From assembly GCA_018654845.1 (NCBI GenBank), contig JABIKU010000032.1, positions 1-64,000 of the forward strand: a stretch of DNA of 64,000 nucleotides, given 5' to 3'. The DNA is from Methanobacteriota archaeon (lineage in GTDB: Archaea; Thermoplasmatota; Poseidoniia; Poseidoniales; Thalassarchaeaceae). The notes beneath the pieces were generated by a model that did not search any database, was not told where the DNA came from, and was given only the letters and a program-made list of their open reading frames with translations. Both the position numbers and the translations under genes were made by a program. Shown here in pieces: positions 56,582 to 64,000 of this stretch (position 1 is its first letter; each line of letters opens with the position of its first letter).

Positions 56582-58120
56582 TCAATTTCCAAGCCAAATC
56601 GGAAGTGGTCGTTCGAAACCAATCAATCGTAATCCAGTTATTGCTGCAGTGTCATAATCCATTGCACGAAGATTTTTTCTGTTTATCATCTCAATGCCAT
56701 CAATTCCTAATTCTCTCATCCAACCTCTGATTGTAGAGTCCAACCACGCACAGTATTCTTCTAAATTTTCATCTGGAGCTGGTGCTACGACAATGGAACA
56801 GCCAGCTCCACGTGCGATTAGACAATCTTCTGCACTTGGTGGTTCATCCAGTTCAATCATTAATTGACGTCCTTGGTTGACCAAATCCATAGCTCTTGCT
56901 GCCAAGCCAATCCTTGGCAATGCTGCAGCTGCTCTACCTCCTCCCGGGCTTGATGCGTCGATTATTGCTCCATCCAAATCTAGTTCAACAACCAATCTGA
57001 AAAGATGATCGACACGGTCTACACGATCTCGTAACATTATTAGAGCAGAATTTTTAATTTTGCTTGATAAAGAAACTAATAATCCTTCTATTTCAGCATC
57101 GTTCATCACTGGTAATTTTGCAAGATTTAGGACAATGCCTGCACAATTTATTAAGGAATCTACTGAATCAACTAGATTTTTCTCATCGATTAACAACAAA
57201 TCGATTTCCCGGGGATTTTCTGAAACCAATGACGGTTGAGTCGCAGATTTTGGACCTGAATTTCCAGTACCAATTTCTTCGATAAGCCAGGGAATTGGGA
57301 ATAAAAGTCCTCCTTCTTCTTCACCAGGAGGCAATATCAGTGTGTAAGGATCTAATGGAGAATGTGAAGCCAGTCTGTCTTGGGTAGTTGGTACTACTGC
57401 AATGCCTTCGAAACCTTCTATGATGGAGCATTCCGGCTGTTCTCCAATCGAGGGAGAATTTACATCGGTGACTAAAACCAATGCATCTTCATCGATGGAA
57501 AGACCAAGTGGTTCCAAATATTCTGAAATATCTTTCATTTCTGCTTGTTCTATACCTCGCATCGTCGCTCCATCGCCGGGTGGTGGACAAGAGCCCGCGA
57601 CAATGATTCGTCCCCCTCTCATCCCAACACCGGGTTCAGAACCAACCGAGCCAAGGACAACGATTGTTCCATCATGCATACCGGCTCCAACCCTATTTCC
57701 AGCATGACCTCTAACAAGAATCAATCCACCTTTCATTGAAGACCCAGCTTCTTTGGCAACAGAACCGTTGACATTGATGGTTCCGCCACTCATATTTGCT
57801 CCAATTCGATCTCCAGCATCCTTCTCGATGATTAATCTCCCTTCGACTTGGAAAGCGCCAGCCATCGACGTGCAGCCTCCTTGCAATGTAAAAGTCCCGC
57901 CTCTATTCATTGCACCTGCGCATTCACCCAAATTTCCTAGCAATAATACTCTAGATTTTGGTGGAAGATGGGTGATGACTCCAATTTCACCATTTTTTGG
58001 TTTTTCATCACCTCCGCGACCCCAACCGATTCTTACTAAGAGATCCCGTTGTAGCGCTTCAGTAAGCATTTTTTCGAGGTCACGATTCAATTTCATACTC
58101 TTACCAGTGACCTCGCGCAT
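56582..58120 (-). CDS. GXGXG (FwdC/GltB-C-like) domain fused to degenerate glutamate-synthase-like domain
   Basis: Repeats GGTINVNGSVAKEAGSSMKGGLILVRGHAGNRVGAGMHDGTIVVLGSVGSEPGVGMRGGRIIVAGSCPPP; C-terminal DGAIIDASSPGGGRAAAALPRIGLA, LIARGAGCSIVVAP, WMRELGIDGIEMINRKNLRAMDYDTAAITGL. Confidence 0.75.
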   Translation of the reverse strand: MREVTGKSMKLNRDLEKMLTEALQRDLLVRIGWGRGGDEKPKNGEIGVITHLPPKSRVLLLGNLGECAGAMNRGGTFTLQGGCTSMAGAFQVEGRLIIEKDAGDRIGANMSGGTINVNGSVAKEAGSSMKGGLILVRGHAGNRVGAGMHDGTIVVLGSVGSEPGVGMRGGRIIVAGSCPPPGDGATMRGIEQAEMKDISEYLEPLGLSIDEDALVLVTDVNSPSIGEQPECSIIEGFEGIAVVPTTQDRLASHSPLDPYTLILPPGEEEGGLLFPIPWLIEEIGTGNSGPKSATQPSLVSENPREIDLLLIDEKNLVDSVDSLINCAGIVLNLAKLPVMNDAEIEGLLVSLSSKIKNSALIMLRDRVDRVDHLFRLVVELDLDGAIIDASSPGGGRAAAALPRIGLAARAMDLVNQGRQLMIELDEPPSAEDCLIARGAGCSIVVAPAPDENLEEYCAWLDSTIRGWMRELGIDGIEMINRKNLRAMDYDTAAITGLRLIGFERPLPIWLGN

Positions 58121-58270
58121 GGATATCCCTAAGCGGACATAATGCTAGTAGTCTTGATTCTGACGGGTGAAGGCACTCCGCCATAGCGAGTTTGTTAGGT
58201 TGTAAAATAACCTGAAGGGTATATTGATAGAGGTTCGCTTAGGGCAACGGATTACCGATAGGCGTGTGGT

Positions 58271-59317
58271 GTGGTCATGGGAAAAATCAAAGTTGCAATC
58301 AATGGATTTGGGACGATTGGAAAGCGTGTTGCTGATGCGGTCGATGCACAGGATGATATGGAGATTATCGGAGTAACAAAAACCGGGCCTTCTTTTGGCT
58401 GTGATTTAGCTGTCAAGAAAGGTTTTCCCTTATTCTGTACTTTCGATGATAAAGAGAAAATTGCCGCCTTTGCCACACAAGGATACGAATGTTCTGGCGG
58501 CATATCACAAATGCTCGCTATAGCCGATGTCGTCGTTGATTGCTCCCCTGGGAAAATGGGTGCAGAAAATCTGCTAAAATATCAAAATGCAGGAGTCAAA
58601 TATATGTTTCAAGGAGGTGAAAAACACGCCCTCACCGGCCTTTCATACACCTCATGTGCAAATCATAGCGCAAACCTGAATGCTGCCGGCACAAGAGTTG
58701 TTTCGTGCAATACTACTGGTCTATCCCGGACACTTGTTCCATTGTATGATCACTGCGGCTCGCTTACGGTTGAATGTACAATGATTCGTCGAGCTGCTGA
58801 CCCAGGTGATTCGAAAAAGGGTCCAATAAATGCTATCAAGCCAGTACTAAGTGTCCCCAGCCATCACGGCCCGGATGTTATGACGGTGAAACCAGAAATT
58901 TCAATCAATTCTCTCGCTGTCGCTGTACCTACTACGATAATGCATGTTCACTCGATTATTGCTGATCTACCTAGTGGCCATGGATTAACCACTAATTCAA
59001 TTCTAGATATGTGGAAAAATAGCCCTCGCATCATCGTCATGAGTGGTGCTGAAAATAAGCTTACAACCACTGCAGAAGTCATGGAAATGGCTCGTGATAT
59101 TGGTCGAAAATGGGGGGATTTGCATGAAATTTTCGTTTGGGAAGATGGAGTGAAGTTAGTTGGTGATAGATTGTATTATTTCCAAGCTATTCACCAAGAA
59201 AGTGATGTGATTCCCGAGAACGTTGATTGTATCCGTGCTCTGATGGGAACCGAAACCGATTGGCGGGCTAGTGTGGCTAAGACAGATGCAGCAATTGATG
59301 CATATTACGGCCTTTGA
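58271..59317 (+). CDS. gap: Type II (archaeal) glyceraldehyde-3-phosphate dehydrogenase
   Basis: IKVAINGFGTIGKRVADAV, RVVSCNTTGLSRTLVPL, IRRAADPGDSKKGPINAI. Confidence 0.96.
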   Translation: MVMGKIKVAINGFGTIGKRVADAVDAQDDMEIIGVTKTGPSFGCDLAVKKGFPLFCTFDDKEKIAAFATQGYECSGGISQMLAIADVVVDCSPGKMGAENLLKYQNAGVKYMFQGGEKHALTGLSYTSCANHSANLNAAGTRVVSCNTTGLSRTLVPLYDHCGSLTVECTMIRRAADPGDSKKGPINAIKPVLSVPSHHGPDVMTVKPEISINSLAVAVPTTIMHVHSIIADLPSGHGLTTNSILDMWKNSPRIIVMSGAENKLTTTAEVMEMARDIGRKWGDLHEIFVWEDGVKLVGDRLYYFQAIHQESDVIPENVDCIRALMGTETDWRASVAKTDAAIDAYYGL

Positions 59318-59334
59318 ACACCTCTTTGAGGTGT
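59318..59334. terminator. Stem-loop ACACCTC-TTT-GAGGTGT immediately after gap
   Basis: Perfect 7-bp stem starting at the base after the stop codon. Not followed by a T tract, so the terminator role is uncertain. Confidence 0.35.
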
Positions 59335-59390
59335 GATACTCCGACCCATCTAGTATCAATAGTCAAAAACTCCAGTGAGTCGGGTTAGTC

Positions 59391-62300
59391 ATGCTTGGTA
59401 AGAGGTCAGCAGTGCCGATTCTGTTTATTCTCCTCTTCTCGACTTGGGGGAGCGCCCTTTCTTCTGCTTCGATTAATGATTCAGAATCGGATATTGAGAC
59501 AAACCCTCAAATCATTTCTCCTACTTCTCAAATGAGTCAATTTACCGATGTTGTCGCCTCATCATATGAACTACGAGATATCTCGAGATTGATTCATTCA
59601 CCATTAGGTTCTTTTGACCCACTTTCCGATCCGATACCATTAGGCCCTGAAAATTTATTCGACCCCTCAGCAATCTTACGAACTGAAATGGTCGTAGTTC
59701 AATCGAATGATGCTGATATGACTGATTTGTATGAATTATTAGATTTGAATGGATTCAGTGTGTTAGATGTAATTCCTGATTCCGCTCTTGTAGTACGATT
59801 ACCAGTTGAGCACCTCAGTTCTTCGATGAAAATATTGCAGGAATCGAATTCAGTGAGATGGGTCGGCGAGTTACCAATCGCCTGGCGAGTATCCAACGAG
59901 CTTAGCGAATTAGCCGGTCGTTCTGGTATCATCATTGATTTGGACATCACTCCTGCTTCAGATTTGTCAGCTATCGAGATAAGTGAACTTGAAACTGATT
60001 TGAAAATGGTCTCCAACAATGATGAATACAGAAGTGTATGTGATTTTCATCTATGCCAAATTCATTCTGTCGATGCTGCTTGGCTTCCTATTCTTGCCAT
60101 GGACGGAAGAATTCTTTCCATTGATTCTGCTTCGGTTTTGGTAATTCACAATGATAACGCCCGCTCTATCGCAGGAATTGATTCCGCTCTAAGTTTGTCT
60201 GATATGACATTAAATGGAAGTGGTGAGGTATTAGCTATTTCAGATACTGGTTTAGATGCTGATCATGGAGATTTTTCAGGAAGAGTTCGAGCAATATACA
60301 ATCAATTCGGGCCTGATAACTCTCATCTAGATCGTAATAGTGGCCACGGCACTCACGTTACAGCAACCTTGCTTGGGGATGGCTCAGGGTCTTCTCAAAC
60401 TACGGGTGTCGTTCCTGCGGCATCTTTCCACTTCTATCAATTAGAGGCTGATTCATCAGGAATCCTTGCTCGATGGGGTTCTCTTTACGACATGTTCTCT
60501 CATTCTTGGCAACAAAGTGCCCGCATTCAAACAAATAGTTGGGGTAATGAGAATTTGGTGGGTGAATATAGCTCTGATTCACGTTCAGCAGACACTTTCC
60601 TAGTAGATTATCCCAGATTCATCGTTCTTTTCTCAGCAGGTGAATTAGGAGAAAATGGATATCAAAGTATCACACCACCTGGAACTGCAAAAAACGTGAT
60701 TACAGTAGGCGCATCGACTACCGGATCATATGGTACAGAAGCGATTGGCGCGGTAGCTGATTTCTCCTCTCAAGGTACTACATTAGATGGGCGTATCAAA
60801 CCAGATTTGGTCGCACCTGGAGTGATGATATGTTCAGCTAGAGCCGAAGAGGCTCAATTCATCTCAGGACTAAATTGTACTGGAGAAACTCATTTGAACG
60901 GTGTCACGCCACTTTACACAACCATGAATGGTTCATCGATGGCAACAGCGGTCGTTGCTGGCGGTGCCACGATGGTTCGACAATATCTTCGAGATGTAGA
61001 ATCAATTAGTGAACCTCGTTCAGATTTAATAAAGGCGATATTAATCAACGGCGCGGAAGATATTGGTGCTGAAAATATTCCAAATGCTATGGAAGGATGG
61101 GGGCAAATCGACTTGTCAAATTCTCTTTATCCACAAAATAGTGGCCAAAATTTAGACATTATTTTCGATGATTCAAGAGAATTATTACCAGGTCATAGTT
61201 TCATCTACACAATTGAAAATTCTGGTGACGGTACCAATCCTCTTGACTTTACTATAGTTTGGAATGATGCTGAGGGTTCAGCAACTGGGAATCAGAGCAG
61301 TACTCGATTGGTAAACGATTTGGATATTATTGTTACAGCACCTGATGGTTCTGTTTACTATGGTAATTCTTTCATCAATGGATTTAGCACAACTTCTGGC
61401 AGTGCAGACAGGTTGAACAATGTTGAACGAGTTCAAATTGAAAATGGAGTTGTCGGAACGTGGTCGGTTGAAATAGGCCATGCAGGTGGTTCTCAACAAG
61501 GATTCGCTCTCGTTTTGAGCGGAATGGTTACTGAAACTGTTTCAGCAGATTTGACGACTTTCCCCGGTTCATTATCAACTTCGGTTCTAAGCCCGCTTCA
61601 AGGTGACACCTTCCTCGTTGAAACGGCATGGAGAAACCAAGCGGCGGGTGCAACTGGTGCATATTCAATAGAGGTTGAAGATTTGACGACAGGTTCTATC
61701 TTGTTGACTCAGCAAAAATCATCTCTAGCTGGTGGTTCTCTAGATTCACTATCATTTCCCCATTCATTCTCAACTACTGGAATACATACACTTGAATTAA
61801 GATTAGACTCAAACTCTGAGGTTACCGAACTTAATGATGAGTTGAATGGAATAAACAATAATATTATTCAACTCGATGTATATGTTTCACAAATTGGTGT
61901 CAGATTAACTCCACTGATGGAAAACGGCAATTTACCAATCAATGCAGCGGAATTGGCTTTAGCAAAACATCGGACATTAAATCCAAGTTCTGCAAGCCAT
62001 GTGATTTTTGAATTAGAATTGAAAAATGAGGGGACATCAGAAGTAACCGTTGACATTTCAGCATCCCCAATACAATTGGTTGGTGATGGTGGATTATTAC
62101 ACCAACCACAAGACGAATGGTGGAAAATTTTCAATGAATCAGGGCCATGGGTTCTCGCTCCTTTCGGGGATGTAGGTGACCGTATTATCATCTCTCTGAA
62201 TTATTCTGATATTGACGCTGATTTCAGTAATCCTGCTGGCCCTCAGTATGCTATTCCGGGTACATTTGTTTCTCAATTAAATCTCTGGGATAAAAACGCC

Positions 62301-64000
62301 CCTACTATCTCGCACTCTATTGAGTTAACCACTGAAGTTGAGAGGGTAGAAGGCCTATTTACAGTGGTTGCGGGTACTGATAATCTTGGGGCTCAACCAG
62401 GTGATTTTGCAATATTTTCTTTATCGATTCGAAATACTGGAAATGGTCCGACACAATATACAGTTTCATGTGAAACTGAAAATCACTGGATAAGTTTTTT
62501 GGGAAGCAGTCAGTCACCAGTACTGACAATTGAGCCATTAGCTCGACTCCAATTTTTACCTTTACCAGTCAAGATCAAAGTTCCAAATGATATCATTGGC
62601 CAACCATTGGCCGGCTCCACAGAATTGGTTACTTGTACAACAGAATCAGTCAATGACCCGTCCTTATCCACGATCGAGAATGCAATCGTCGAAGTGTTCG
62701 AGAATCATGATTTTATCGCCGATATTTACGATGAGGGTGTCGCACTGGGTGCGATGGCTTTAGCTGCCCCACGACCCGTGTTGAACGATGAATCTGTTTC
62801 AACAGAATTAATTGTATCAAATCTCGGAAACGTACCACTCCAATTCACAGTGTCTGCGACATCTTCACAAAATAGCTGGCCAATACAACTTGTTCAAGGT
62901 TCTACTGAGGTAATAGGGGAAGACCTCTCGATAAGTATTCCTGCAGGTGGTATAAAATCCATTTTCATCAATACCATAGTCCCTCTGAGTGCGTCAATGG
63001 GAATATCGAATGTTATTACCATCCGGACAACTCTTGAAGATGGACCAACCATAACTAATGGAACAAAATTAATCGTTCAAGAATTAGCACTATTAGATAT
63101 CGAGAACCCTGAAATCTTAGACGTAGCACTCGGATTATCGAGTGTGTCTGCAATAAATGTACAGAACATTGGGAATGTGCCATTGTCGATATCTCTGACG
63201 ATGGGAAGTTTAGCTGCAGGATGGTCTGGAGGATTCCTCTCCGGTAAAAATTTCGAAATGGATATGAATCGCCATGCAACAATATCGGTAGGGCTAGATC
63301 TTCCGGGGAATCTTCCTGTTGGCATGCTTGATGAAGAGATTTCTGTGATTATCGAAGCGCAAACTCCTTCCGGTGAAATAGAAATTTATACTATTGAAAT
63401 GGGAGTAAATGTTGTACCTTCTATATGGATGAGTTTGAGTGTTGACAATATAAATTTGGAAGAGATAGATTTAGGAACTACTAAAGAATTTGAAATTAAT
63501 ATATCAAATATAGGAAATGTCCCCACCTCTTTGGAATTAGGTTATCTTGCACCTGATGGATGGGATGTAGTGTTAGAACATTCCAACATAGATAACCTTG
63601 CAGCAGGTGATTCAGTTATGGTAACAATAAATATTCGCCCTGATTCAATATCTGCATTGGGATTGACTTCTATTACATTTTATTCAAATTCAACAAATAG
63701 TGAATTAGAATCATGGACTACCAACGCAATCCTTGAACTAGAGATGAGCCGTTCAAGAGATGAGCAGTGCAGCGGACTCAGCTGTATTTTTGTCAGTCTA
63801 GGACTTCCTAGGTGGACATTGGCTCTAATATTTGTTGTCGCTCTAGTGGGGTTGATTATTGGTGGTCTTAACATGCGTCGCTCCTCGGAAGATTATATTT
63901 CTTCGGACGAAGAATTAATTCCAAAAGGCTCAGCTCTATTATCCGGTTCAACTTCAGAAAGGCGAGCCGCTGCTTTGGATACTTCTCGTTCAGGAGATGT
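59391..64000 (+). CDS. Secreted/membrane-anchored subtilisin-like serine protease (S8), 3' end truncated by the window edge
   Basis: Open frame from ATG 59391 (MLGKRSAVPILFILLFSTWGSALSS). LAISDTGLDADHGDF, SGHGTHVTATLLG, NGSSMATAVVAGGATM; C-terminal TM WTLALIFVVALVGLIIGGL. Confidence 0.9.
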   Translation, partial: MLGKRSAVPILFILLFSTWGSALSSASINDSESDIETNPQIISPTSQMSQFTDVVASSYELRDISRLIHSPLGSFDPLSDPIPLGPENLFDPSAILRTEMVVVQSNDADMTDLYELLDLNGFSVLDVIPDSALVVRLPVEHLSSSMKILQESNSVRWVGELPIAWRVSNELSELAGRSGIIIDLDITPASDLSAIEISELETDLKMVSNNDEYRSVCDFHLCQIHSVDAAWLPILAMDGRILSIDSASVLVIHNDNARSIAGIDSALSLSDMTLNGSGEVLAISDTGLDADHGDFSGRVRAIYNQFGPDNSHLDRNSGHGTHVTATLLGDGSGSSQTTGVVPAASFHFYQLEADSSGILARWGSLYDMFSHSWQQSARIQTNSWGNENLVGEYSSDSRSADTFLVDYPRFIVLFSAGELGENGYQSITPPGTAKNVITVGASTTGSYGTEAIGAVADFSSQGTTLDGRIKPDLVAPGVMICSARAEEAQFISGLNCTGETHLNGVTPLYTTMNGSSMATAVVAGGATMVRQYLRDVESISEPRSDLIKAILINGAEDIGAENIPNAMEGWGQIDLSNSLYPQNSGQNLDIIFDDSRELLPGHSFIYTIENSGDGTNPLDFTIVWNDAEGSATGNQSSTRLVNDLDIIVTAPDGSVYYGNSFINGFSTTSGSADRLNNVERVQIENGVVGTWSVEIGHAGGSQQGFALVLSGMVTETVSADLTTFPGSLSTSVLSPLQGDTFLVETAWRNQAAGATGAYSIEVEDLTTGSILLTQQKSSLAGGSLDSLSFPHSFSTTGIHTLELRLDSNSEVTELNDELNGINNNIIQLDVYVSQIGVRLTPLMENGNLPINAAELALAKHRTLNPSSASHVIFELELKNEGTSEVTVDISASPIQLVGDGGLLHQPQDEWWKIFNESGPWVLAPFGDVGDRIIISLNYSDIDADFSNPAGPQYAIPGTFVSQLNLWDKNAPTISHSIELTTEVERVEGLFTVVAGTDNLGAQPGDFAIFSLSIRNTGNGPTQYTVSCETENHWISFLGSSQSPVLTIEPLARLQFLPLPVKIKVPNDIIGQPLAGSTELVTCTTESVNDPSLSTIENAIVEVFENHDFIADIYDEGVALGAMALAAPRPVLNDESVSTELIVSNLGNVPLQFTVSATSSQNSWPIQLVQGSTEVIGEDLSISIPAGGIKSIFINTIVPLSASMGISNVITIRTTLEDGPTITNGTKLIVQELALLDIENPEILDVALGLSSVSAINVQNIGNVPLSISLTMGSLAAGWSGGFLSGKNFEMDMNRHATISVGLDLPGNLPVGMLDEEISVIIEAQTPSGEIEIYTIEMGVNVVPSIWMSLSVDNINLEEIDLGTTKEFEINISNIGNVPTSLELGYLAPDGWDVVLEHSNIDNLAAGDSVMVTINIRPDSISALGLTSITFYSNSTNSELESWTTNAILELEMSRSRDEQCSGLSCIFVSLGLPRWTLALIFVVALVGLIIGGLNMRRSSEDYISSDEELIPKGSALLSGSTSERRAAALDTSRSGD

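Overview
The gene content looks archaeal: archaeal-type tRNA-Met, CDP-archaeol synthase, ArcS, uS15, type II GAPDH, AglB/STT3 and archaeal GluRS/PheT. The many very large secreted or membrane-anchored surface proteins suggest a marine Thermoplasmatota (Poseidoniales/MGII-like) genome, which is an inference. Housekeeping genes (purD, carS, dnaJ, arcS, rps15, gltX, rnhB, pheT, gap) alternate with exported proteins. I saw no CRISPR array, rRNA, integrase or transposase. Main points for follow-up: (1) a truncated minus-strand ORF at the left edge that aligns by eye, in collinear order, with the eukaryotic CD36/LIMP-2 scavenger-receptor family, next to a TctA/DUF112-like permease and an exported OB-fold-like protein; (2) a 3.1k-aa oligosaccharyltransferase (STT3/AglB) carrying a ~1.7-2k-aa repeat ectodomain; (3) near-identical short stem-loops just upstream of the start codons of three consecutive surface-system genes, with similar hairpins before other genes; (4) a pyroglutamyl-peptidase/Nudix fusion; (5) a probable DHH/RecJ (GAN-like) paralogue beside rps15 that lacks the catalytic Asp motif; (6) a FwdC/GXGXG protein fused to a degenerate glutamate-synthase-like domain; (7) a C10 tract inside a surface-protein gene. 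All homology calls come from motif reading without database searches.
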